Positions 9,838 through 16,938 of a stretch of 64,000 nt of DNA are shown in pieces. The notes below the pieces were generated by a model. The model worked only from the letters and a program-made list of their open reading frames with translations. It made no database searches and had not been told where the DNA came from. Source of the stretch: Alistipes sp. (GTDB lineage: Bacteria; Bacteroidota; Bacteroidia; Bacteroidales; Rikenellaceae); contig JAGBTQ010000010.1 of assembly GCA_017631275.1 (NCBI GenBank), forward strand, positions 24,669 through 88,668. Reading direction: 5' to 3'. Each line of letters starts with the position of its first letter. Positions within the stretch are counted from its first letter, which is position 1. Made by a program: the position numbers and the translations under genes.

Positions 9838-9864
9838 TTACAAGAGATTGAAACCCCTTGTAGC
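9838..9864 (+). other. Intergenic hairpin 3 of fimbrillin locus
   Basis: TACAAGAG and CCCTTGTA form an imperfect stem around a loop with TTGAAAC. The arrangement (G-rich arm, TTGAA loop, C-run arm) parallels the hairpins at 6648 and 8822. Confidence 0.45.
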
Positions 9865-9921
9865 CCCTAAGTGCAAGCCACGCAGATGCTTGGTTGCCGC
9901 AAATGATATAAGCGACTTAAA

Positions 9922-10938
9922 ATGAAGAGATTATTTCAAATATTTATCATGGCGTGCGCACTCACCGCGTGTGAGAACGATAAGCCAGGCTATGAGCCAA
10001 GCATCGAGCGTAAGCCCATCGTGTTCGACATGACCGAGACTCGTGCCGCCATCGAGAGTGGCGATATCGAGGCTTTTGGTGTCTACGCCTTTGTGACCAA
10101 CGAGGCGAATACTGCCTGCGTATCGTTGTTCGGGGATTCACCTGAGGAGGTATCTTTCAAAAATGGCGACTGGACCTACGATAATACTCAGTACTGGTTG
10201 GATGACTGTATCTACCAGTTCTTCGGTGTCTACCCCTACTACCCCTACGATGCGCCATATAGCATCACCACCGACCTCTCGGGCAATCCTATCGGCATCA
10301 GCCACACCTTCACAACCCCTGACACTGCCAACGAGGATCTCGTTTTGGCTCATGCCACCTACGACACCAGCGAAGTGATCCCTGAGAGCGTCGTGATGAA
10401 CTTCCAGCACATGCTCGCGAAGGTGAGCCTAAATGTGTGGCGCGACGGCGCAAAGCACCAGAACGACCAGATGCGAATCAAGAAGGTTACGCTTGGTAAT
10501 ATCCGTAAAGGTGGTACATACTCCACTTACACAAAATCATGGAGCTATGATGAAAGTAAGCTAACTGTTGAGATGGAGAATACTAATCTTACAGATAGCG
10601 ACAATATTGGTGCTGTAATTGTCAAAGATGATGGAACATTAGATTCAGGCGGTAGCGAAGCTGCAGAACCTTTTAGCAAGATGCTCTTGCCACAGACGCT
10701 TGATGACTCTAATGTTGTGTCGCTCAAGATTGTCTATGAGCTTAAGCGACAGAATGCTGCAGACTGGGAAGAGGCTGAACTTGAGACCTCATTGCCAAGC
10801 ATCACATGGAGTGCAGGTAAGCAATACACCTACAATGTTGTGCTCTCATCAGTTACTGATATTACAGTATATTATATTCAGACGAAGGTTGACCCATGGG
10901 GAACGCCTCAGGTGGGAGGAACAGTTATCATCAAGTAA
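9922..10938 (+). CDS. Fimbrillin-like lipoprotein, divergent
   Basis: 338 residues. Lipobox Cys17 (LTAC), ETRAAIES with the TRA site at 40-42, then TQYWLDDCIYQFFGVYPYYP, EDLVLAHAT, VVMNFQHMLAKVSLNV, KMLLPQTLDDSN and a C-terminal KVDPWGTP. The HMLAKV block and the closing W-containing strand place it in the fimbrillin/Mfa1-like group, but it is clearly more distant than the four before it. From about base 10485 the DNA becomes more A/T-rich and codon choice shifts, hinting that the C-terminal half has a different recent history. The next gene starts 11 bp after its stop, so the two are surely co-transcribed. It may be an accessory or tip-proximal subunit. Confidence 0.7.
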   Translation: MKRLFQIFIMACALTACENDKPGYEPSIERKPIVFDMTETRAAIESGDIEAFGVYAFVTNEANTACVSLFGDSPEEVSFKNGDWTYDNTQYWLDDCIYQFFGVYPYYPYDAPYSITTDLSGNPIGISHTFTTPDTANEDLVLAHATYDTSEVIPESVVMNFQHMLAKVSLNVWRDGAKHQNDQMRIKKVTLGNIRKGGTYSTYTKSWSYDESKLTVEMENTNLTDSDNIGAVIVKDDGTLDSGGSEAAEPFSKMLLPQTLDDSNVVSLKIVYELKRQNAADWEEAELETSLPSITWSAGKQYTYNVVLSSVTDITVYYIQTKVDPWGTPQVGGTVIIK

Positions 10939-10949
10939 TAGTTAGAACA

Positions 10950-12044
10950 ATGAGACGATTTAGCTACATATTTATTCTCTTTGCTATGCTTTTTTGCGGT
11001 TGCAATGATAACGCCACAGATCTTGGTGACGAGCAGATTGTTGTGCCCACCAAGCCATATATCTACCTCGATGCTGCTGTTAACACACGTGCTTCATTGG
11101 TTACAGGCACTACACTTCGTCGTAACTTCTCGGTAATCGGATATACCTACGATTTCAACAATAAGTGGACCACTTATCGTGTTACCGCTAAACCTAATGT
11201 ATTCGACAATACTCCACAAAATGTAACCTACTCAGGCGGCAACTATAAGTACGACCCTGTAAAAGAGTGGCAGGGCGGTAAATATACTTTTTTTGCTTTC
11301 TATCCACAAACTGTTAATTCATCAGGTGCCAACGTCGAAGGTACACCTTACCTTACATACGCTCCTGACTTTAACGATGCAGGCTCACATATCGATATTA
11401 TGACAGCTATGTTTGAGGATACCAGCCTTAGCAGTAGCCCTTATGTATATTTCGACTTCTACCACCGTCTTTCGGCTGTAGATGTCGTAGCAATGAACTT
11501 CTATGAGCACAGCTATGACGATCCAAACTCCGAGAATACTGTTATCACTGAGAAAATTACTATTGATATTGTAGACCTTGCTCTACAGTTCGAGGGCGTA
11601 CAGTACAAAGAGGCTAAAATATATATGGATAGGCGCATTGCATCTGAGTGTACACCAAATGATGCGGGCACCAACCCATACTATCAAATTATCACAGAGG
11701 ATGATGAATCTGGTATCTTTATTAACTATAATGAAGATGCTACGCTTCGCCCTATTACAACTACGTTACGTAGCTCAATGATTTTTATCCCACAGGAGAA
11801 CACTGACCTTAAGGTAACAACAACGGTGTCGTATATGAAGCGTCGTCCTAATGGCGAGTTTCTGATTGATGAAGAAGATGGCGATACGGTCTTTACTCAG
11901 ACGATAGATACTCCTTTCAACCAGCCATTGAAGGAGGGTAGCCGCTACTACTTGCAGATGACATTCACATCGTCGGCAGTATCTATCAGCATCATCACCT
12001 CTGACGAGTGGGACGACATTAAGGTTGATTACGAATTTGAGTAA
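10950..12044 (+). CDS. Fimbrillin-like lipoprotein, probable accessory pilin
   Basis: 364 residues from the ATG at 10950. An open frame continues upstream to 10896, but that would overlap the previous gene and would precede a good signal peptide (MRRFSYIFILFAML, lipobox Cys18 in FCGC). NTRASL places a TRA site at 46-48. The body has KYTFFAFYPQ, DIMTAMFED, YVYFDFYHRLSAVDVVAMNF, MIFIPQENTDLKVTTTVSY and a C-terminal ISIITSDEWDDI. This order matches fimbrillin-like accessory subunits: the HRLSAV block replaces HLLSKV, and the terminal strand contains the usual Trp. It is sandwiched between a fimbrillin and the long tip-like gene with gaps of about 11 bp on each side. Confidence 0.68.
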   Translation: MRRFSYIFILFAMLFCGCNDNATDLGDEQIVVPTKPYIYLDAAVNTRASLVTGTTLRRNFSVIGYTYDFNNKWTTYRVTAKPNVFDNTPQNVTYSGGNYKYDPVKEWQGGKYTFFAFYPQTVNSSGANVEGTPYLTYAPDFNDAGSHIDIMTAMFEDTSLSSSPYVYFDFYHRLSAVDVVAMNFYEHSYDDPNSENTVITEKITIDIVDLALQFEGVQYKEAKIYMDRRIASECTPNDAGTNPYYQIITEDDESGIFINYNEDATLRPITTTLRSSMIFIPQENTDLKVTTTVSYMKRRPNGEFLIDEEDGDTVFTQTIDTPFNQPLKEGSRYYLQMTFTSSAVSISIITSDEWDDIKVDYEFE

Positions 12045-12055
12045 AAATATAACCC

Positions 12056-14776
12056 ATGAGATATCTACACTATTTTGCAGCTGTGATGGCTATTGTTTTG
12101 GCCACATCTTGCATCAACTCAGATATTGACGATACGCCTATCTTCTCTTCTGGCTCGAATGGCCAGTTGCAGGTTGTAGGCCGTGTTACTCAGTATACCG
12201 ACTGCGACGTGGCTACACGCTCGAAGAAGGAGGGCGACGAGCCTAAGGTTACCTCTATGGGCTTGGCATTGTTCCCTATTGATGATAATGGCACTATCGG
12301 CGACTGCTTGTACTATGACTTCAAGCTCGGCGGTAGCATTGTCTTTATTGTGGACCGTCATGACGCCGTTTTCGACAACTATGTGGGCAAAAAGTTCGCT
12401 ATGTACATCTTTGCAAATATGCAGGATGCAGTGGGCTTCCCAATCACAGCAGAGGCTGGCAAGGGTAAGTCGTTGGAAGAGTTTACTGAGTATGCCGCAG
12501 CTGCATCTGCAAACGTAGAGGAGGTTCCTGCAAATGGCTTCCCTATGGTGGGCTCATTGGGTAATACTGTCACCACTATTGATGATGGCATCGCCCCCGA
12601 CGGTAAGACTCTTATCCTTAAGCCCGCACAGACTGACGCCAATGTTGATGGTCTTCCATTGGTGAATGATGTGCCTACCGACAACCTTGAGATTCCTCTT
12701 AAGTCGATGTATGCAAAGTTCACGTTTACCATCAGCGTCAAGCCCGACCAGGAGATTGTGGGCAACAAGGCGCCTCGCTTCGACCTTCTTAACTATGAGG
12801 TACATAATATCCCCAAAACTGTTGACTCTAACTCATCTACCAACGATGACAGTGACTCCGGCGTTATAGCATCATCGGGTGAGGTTGGCATGGGTATCTA
12901 TGCGCAGGGCGCTACCACAGCTACTTTCGACTTCTATCTTCCTGAGCGCTATTTGGCTCCAAGCAAGGCTTTGGAAGAAGCTTTGCCCGCTGAACTTAAA
13001 AATGCTTCCACCGAAGAGATAGAGAAGTATCGCCAGCGCTATAAGAATAAGTTGGTTGATGGCAAGGCGGCTACCTATGTGACCATCACTGGTAAGTATA
13101 CCGACCACCAGGAAAATGCCCATGATGTTAGCTACAACATATATTTGGGTGGTAATAACTATAATGATTTCAATATTATCCGCAACACGCACTACGATAA
13201 TAGCGTCACCATCCGTGGTATCTCTGCTTCGGATGACCAGTCTGTAGAAGATGGTATCTCTATCGACTGGCGTGTTAACGTTGAGCGCTCTACGCCTTTG
13301 GTTATCAACTTGCGTCGCGAGTCTTTGCTCGATGCCCACTACGAGGTGCGTCCATTGCGTCTGCGCCTTGTGGGTGATTTATCAGATAAGCCCACCTCTG
13401 CTACCGTTCAGATTCTTAACCAGAACGGCACAGCTAATGACATTCCAGGATGGATTCGCTTAGAGGCAAGCGATAATTCGATTAATCATATTACCGATGC
13501 TGGAAGTTTGTCGTATGGTAAGCGCAAGTATTTCACCACCGACCTTGTAACTAACACACTCGCAGCAAAAACGAGCATCACGGTCAATAACCTATCTGGC
13601 GCTAACCAGACTGTGTGGATATATGTCGATGAGAATACTACAACTACATCGCGTGCTGCTATCGTCCGTGTTTCGTACGATGGTGTTGACAAGGACTTCG
13701 AGATTGTGCAGCATGGCTTGTTTGAGGTAACCTCTACTGATGACAAACGCACCTACTATATCGAGCAGTATGAGGAGTATCTCTACAACTACGATGCTGA
13801 GGACTCGTATGGTCAGACTAAGCAGGAGGGTATGCCTTGGGGCTTGAATGGAGTGCAACTATCGCATATCTACGACTCTTTCACATGTGGAGAGACAAAC
13901 GATGACTGGACGAGCTTTATCACAAAAAATCCAATTAAGTACGATTTCTATATCAGAAAACACGATGACGATAACGAGAATAGTGACGAAAAAACAAAGG
14001 ATGGAGGCACGCTTCACAATTATGCAGGCTTGACGTTTACAAAAGAGATTGCCGAAAACTCAAATGCTGGTTTAACAAAACTTACGTTGGCGCAAACTGC
14101 AAATAGTGCTGTGGAGTATTGCTATAATAGAAATAAGAGAGACGCAAATGGTAATGTTGTGAATGTTGAGTGGTATCTCCCTTCTGCCGACGAGTTGGAG
14201 GATTTTATCGTTCCTGCTTATAGTACCTTCGAGGAGTTCCAGGATAACTACTATTGGACCTCACAGCCTGCATACATACGAAATGCTTTCTATTATGAAT
14301 ATCATAATGGCTCCAGAAATAGTGCCGCTGAAGATACATATAAGTTTGTAGTGTACGAGGATAATAAGACGCATGCGAGAGCTACAAAGGTTGTTTATAA
14401 TAACGGTAAGTATGATTATGTGCCAAGTGGTCTAAATAAAGAGCCAAAAGAGACTCATAATATGGATGCTGGTTGTATAAACCAAAATGAGATTGATAAA
14501 GAGAATTATTTTAATGTAATGTATGCTTGGTATAGATGGGAGGATAGTTTTTTGTGGTGGTCAGAAGTTGGAACAGAAGAAAAGATAGGGGATAATGCAA
14601 TTAAAGTAGATGACCATTTTGGAGAACGTATAGATGGCATAGCTACTGGTAATAGATATCACATCCATTTGGGTCACTTGAACGATTTGATTCAGGAGAC
14701 GGAGGATGGCGAACATGGTTACCACGAGCGCACAAGGAACAATCGAGTAAGATGCGTACGAAAGATGGCCGATTAG
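12056..14776 (+). CDS. Large fimbrial tip-like lipoprotein (DUF4906-like, lectin-like C-terminus)
   Basis: 906 residues. The lipobox ends at Cys19 (ATSC). The N-terminal half (GRVTQYTDCDVATRSK, VTSMGLALFPID, FAMYIFANMQD, KSMYAKFTFTISV) resembles large Bacteroidales fimbrial proteins annotated with DUF4906; this is my recognition, not a search result. Around residues 460-560 there is a BACON-like beta-sandwich (AAIVRVSYDGVDKDFEIVQ). The last roughly 320 residues contain VEWYLPSADELEDF, YYWTSQPAY and a final RVRCVRK, which fit a FISUMP/DUF1566-type lectin-like domain. A long multi-domain last gene is what a pilus tip adhesin would look like. Codon use becomes A/T-rich, with AGA and ATA codons, from about base 13900, suggesting exchange of the tip domain. 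Confidence 0.65.
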   Translation: MRYLHYFAAVMAIVLATSCINSDIDDTPIFSSGSNGQLQVVGRVTQYTDCDVATRSKKEGDEPKVTSMGLALFPIDDNGTIGDCLYYDFKLGGSIVFIVDRHDAVFDNYVGKKFAMYIFANMQDAVGFPITAEAGKGKSLEEFTEYAAAASANVEEVPANGFPMVGSLGNTVTTIDDGIAPDGKTLILKPAQTDANVDGLPLVNDVPTDNLEIPLKSMYAKFTFTISVKPDQEIVGNKAPRFDLLNYEVHNIPKTVDSNSSTNDDSDSGVIASSGEVGMGIYAQGATTATFDFYLPERYLAPSKALEEALPAELKNASTEEIEKYRQRYKNKLVDGKAATYVTITGKYTDHQENAHDVSYNIYLGGNNYNDFNIIRNTHYDNSVTIRGISASDDQSVEDGISIDWRVNVERSTPLVINLRRESLLDAHYEVRPLRLRLVGDLSDKPTSATVQILNQNGTANDIPGWIRLEASDNSINHITDAGSLSYGKRKYFTTDLVTNTLAAKTSITVNNLSGANQTVWIYVDENTTTTSRAAIVRVSYDGVDKDFEIVQHGLFEVTSTDDKRTYYIEQYEEYLYNYDAEDSYGQTKQEGMPWGLNGVQLSHIYDSFTCGETNDDWTSFITKNPIKYDFYIRKHDDDNENSDEKTKDGGTLHNYAGLTFTKEIAENSNAGLTKLTLAQTANSAVEYCYNRNKRDANGNVVNVEWYLPSADELEDFIVPAYSTFEEFQDNYYWTSQPAYIRNAFYYEYHNGSRNSAAEDTYKFVVYEDNKTHARATKVVYNNGKYDYVPSGLNKEPKETHNMDAGCINQNEIDKENYFNVMYAWYRWEDSFLWWSEVGTEEKIGDNAIKVDDHFGERIDGIATGNRYHIHLGHLNDLIQETEDGEHGYHERTRNNRVRCVRKMAD

Positions 14777-14796
14777 CCATACCAACCAATAAAATT

Positions 14797-14832
14797 AGAG
14801 CGAATGCCGCGAGGGTGTTCGCTCTATTTTTG
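14797..14832 (+). terminator. Rho-independent terminator of fimbrial operon
   Basis: AGAGCGAA (14797-14804) pairs with TTCGCTCT (14818-14825), followed by ATTTTTG. It lies 20 bp after the last fimbrial stop codon and closes the operon. Confidence 0.8.
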
Positions 14833-14885
14833 TGTTGAGTAAAACACAATTTTGGTTTGAAAACTAATAAAAATGGGTGGTCGGC

Positions 14886-14916
14886 TTTGATATCCGCGAA
14901 ATATTTCGTACCTTTG
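14886..14916 (+). promoter_or_regulatory. Bacteroidota-type promoter for lpxK-ssb
   Basis: TTTG at 14886-14889, 19 bp spacer, TACCTTTG at 14909-14916. This matches the -33/-7 consensus of the Bacteroidota primary sigma factor and lies 42 bp before the lpxK ATG. Confidence 0.75.
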
Positions 14917-14957
14917 ACAAGATTGTATAACTATGCTTATACGCCAACATTGTTGTA

Positions 14958-16061
14958 ATGAAGCTGTTAAAGACCATAATATCGTGGATATACGGAGCGG
15001 TGATAGCCCTGCGCCATCGCCTCTACGACTGGGGCATAATACGTAGCTACCAGTTCGATATCCCCGTGGTCTGCATAGGCAACATCACCGTGGGTGGAAC
15101 AGGAAAAACGCCTATGGCAGAGATGCTCATTCGCGAGCTGATGGACTCATACAACATCGCCATGCTCTCGCGCGGATATGGCAGAACAACAAAGGGCTAC
15201 ATCGAGGTGACAACACAGCACAACTACCTCAAGGTGGGTGACGAGCCCCTGCAGGTGAAGCTCAAATACCCCAACGTAGTGGTGGTAGTGGGCGAGGATA
15301 GGGTAGCAGCCATCAACCGCATACGCGAGGAGCACCCCGAGGTAAACCTCATAATAATGGACGACGGATTTCAGCACCGCAGGGTGCGCGCCAAGGTAAA
15401 CATCGTAATCCTCGACGCCACACGCCCCGTGAAGAACGACAGACTGCTACCGCTGGGCCGTCTGCGCGACCTTAAACGACGACTAAAGGCGGCACACATC
15501 TTCATGGTGTCGAAGTGCTCCGAGAGCATGTCGCCCCTCGACCGCCGACTATGGCGCAACGAGCTGCGAACAATAGCCTACCAAACCGTATATTTCTCGC
15601 ACATAGTGCCGATGAACATCGAGCCCCTCTTCTACTTCGACGACCGCGAGGATATCGACTACGGCAACCAGGCGATAATCTTGGCGGGTGTGGGCAACCC
15701 TCGACCCTTCGTTAGCGAGGCAGCGGTGAGGTTCAACATCGTCGATAAGATGATAATGCCCGACCACCATCGCTACACACGCGACGATATGGCACACCTT
15801 ATGGAGAAGCTACGCAAGTATCCACGTGCCATAGTGCTCATGACCGAGAAGGATGCTGTGAAGCTATTCCGCAGTGGCAAGCATCTGCCCGAGGCACTAC
15901 GCCGCGCGATGTACTATCAGCCTATCGAGACTCAACTCATGGATGGCCCCGACAAGGACTTCGTGGGCAACCTAAAACGTGAGATCGAGTTCAAGGACTT
16001 CGCTTCGCGCAAGAAGCAGTCGAAGAAAAAAGTAAATTTAGACGATGACGATACACTATGA
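14958..16061 (+). CDS. lpxK: Tetraacyldisaccharide 4'-kinase LpxK
   Basis: LpxK phosphorylates the 4' position of tetraacyldisaccharide-1-phosphate to give lipid IVA, the sixth step of lipid A synthesis, at the inner face of the inner membrane. The 367-residue protein has the N-terminal membrane-associated helix and the family Walker A region GNITVGGTGKTP at 41-52, followed by LSRGYGR and DDGFQHRRV, both LpxK hallmarks. Length is normal for the family, with a Lys-rich C-terminal tail. Its stop overlaps the ssb start by four bases (ATGA), so the two genes are translationally coupled, and a clear promoter precedes it. Confidence 0.93.
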   Translation: MKLLKTIISWIYGAVIALRHRLYDWGIIRSYQFDIPVVCIGNITVGGTGKTPMAEMLIRELMDSYNIAMLSRGYGRTTKGYIEVTTQHNYLKVGDEPLQVKLKYPNVVVVVGEDRVAAINRIREEHPEVNLIIMDDGFQHRRVRAKVNIVILDATRPVKNDRLLPLGRLRDLKRRLKAAHIFMVSKCSESMSPLDRRLWRNELRTIAYQTVYFSHIVPMNIEPLFYFDDREDIDYGNQAIILAGVGNPRPFVSEAAVRFNIVDKMIMPDHHRYTRDDMAHLMEKLRKYPRAIVLMTEKDAVKLFRSGKHLPEALRRAMYYQPIETQLMDGPDKDFVGNLKREIEFKDFASRKKQSKKKVNLDDDDTL

Positions 16062-16594
16062 TTAACAAGGTAATTCTTCTAGGAAATGTGGGTCAGGACC
16101 CCGAGGTTCGCACCCTTGAGACCGGCGTGAAGGTGGCACGCCTACGCTTGGCAACAACCGAGCGCATATTCAACCGCCAGACAAACGAGAGCACCGAGCA
16201 CACCGAGTGGCACAGCATAACCCTTTGGCGTGGCTTGGCAGAGGTTGCCGACAAGTATGTTCGCAAGGGCTCGCAGATATATGTCGAGGGTCGCATTCGC
16301 TCGCGCGAGTGGGAGAAAGATGGCCAGCGCCACACCGGCGTGGAGATTGTTGCCGACGAGATGAAGCTCCTTGGCCGTCGTCCTGAGGGCGCACAGCAGG
16401 GTAGCTATCAGCAACCATCACAGCCTCAGTATCAGCAGGGTGGCTATCAGCAGCCACAATACCAGGCACCACAGCCTCAGTATCAGCAGCCAGCACAGCC
16501 ACAGTATCAGGCACCACAGTATCAGCCACAGCCAGAGCCTATGCCCGCAGCACCGCAGATGCCGATGGCTGATCCGGACGATCTTCCATTTTAA
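16058..16594 (+). CDS. ssb: Single-stranded DNA-binding protein
   Basis: 178 residues. Residues 1-110 form the OB-fold (MINKVILLGNVGQDPEVR, WHSITLWRGLAEVADKYVRKGSQ, YVEGRIRSREW). Residues about 110-165 are a low-complexity linker of repeated Gln-Pro-Tyr units (YQQP, PQYQ). The protein ends with DPDDLPF, the acidic tip that recruits repair and replication partners. The length is usual for Bacteroidota SSB. It overlaps lpxK by four bases. A palindromic 129-bp element starts 10 bp after its stop, and the stop itself lies in a partial repeat of that element's first bases. Confidence 0.95.
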   Translation: MINKVILLGNVGQDPEVRTLETGVKVARLRLATTERIFNRQTNESTEHTEWHSITLWRGLAEVADKYVRKGSQIYVEGRIRSREWEKDGQRHTGVEIVADEMKLLGRRPEGAQQGSYQQPSQPQYQQGGYQQPQYQAPQPQYQQPAQPQYQAPQYQPQPEPMPAAPQMPMADPDDLPF

Positions 16595-16604
16595 ATTTGC
16601 CGTG

Positions 16605-16733
16605 AATTTGTTGTGATAAGGGGTCGATTGCGTCCCCTAACAAAAAATGCCACCAATGGGACGTACGTCAAGTACTACCCATCGGTGGCATTTTTGCCGA
16701 GTGTAGCACTCGGCGCCCTTCTGACAACAAATT
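16605..16733 (+). repeat. Palindromic 3'-end element, copy A (full length)
   Basis: 129 bp. The ends are AATTTGTTGT and ACAACAAATT. The inner arms are GATAAGGGG at the left and CCCTTCTGAC at the right. A central stem (16643-16660 with 16678-16695) has flanking A6 and T5, so it could terminate transcription in either direction. The apex is GTAC-GTCAA-GTAC. A second perfect stem, GCCGAGTG/CACTCGGC, lies at 16696-16714. The left arm faces the ssb stop codon. Confidence 0.85.
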
Positions 16734-16738
16734 TCTTT

Positions 16739-16883
16739 ATGGGTAACGCTTCGCTCGATGGGATAAATGAGTAACGCTTCGCTCGATGGGTAACGCTTCG
16801 CTTGATGGGGAATTTCCCATCTATCCCATTCGTCCCATCTATCCCATTTGTCCCATTCCCCCTATCTTCCCCTCCCCTCGCGC
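16739..16883. repeat. Degenerate 9-bp minisatellite hairpin after copy A
   Basis: Three copies of GGGTAACGCTTCGCTYGAT-like units are followed by five 9-bp units of the CCCATCTAT/CCCATTCGT type. The G-rich first half can pair with the C-rich second half. It begins 6 bp after element copy A. Confidence 0.75.
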
Positions 16884-16922
16884 AAAAAAAAATATGGAGC
16901 CACGCGAATGGCTCCATATTTA
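16884..16922 (-). terminator. Terminator of the oadA-like gene
   Basis: Perfect 12-bp stem AATATGGAGCCA (16891-16902) and TGGCTCCATATT (16909-16920). An A-run on the plus strand reads as a U-tract for the minus-strand transcript. Confidence 0.85.
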
Positions 16923-16938
16923 TTATATATAGGTATCG

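Noticed and set aside
10896-10949. Upstream extension of the gene at 10950
   Set aside because: It would overlap the previous gene and put 18 residues before a clear signal peptide.
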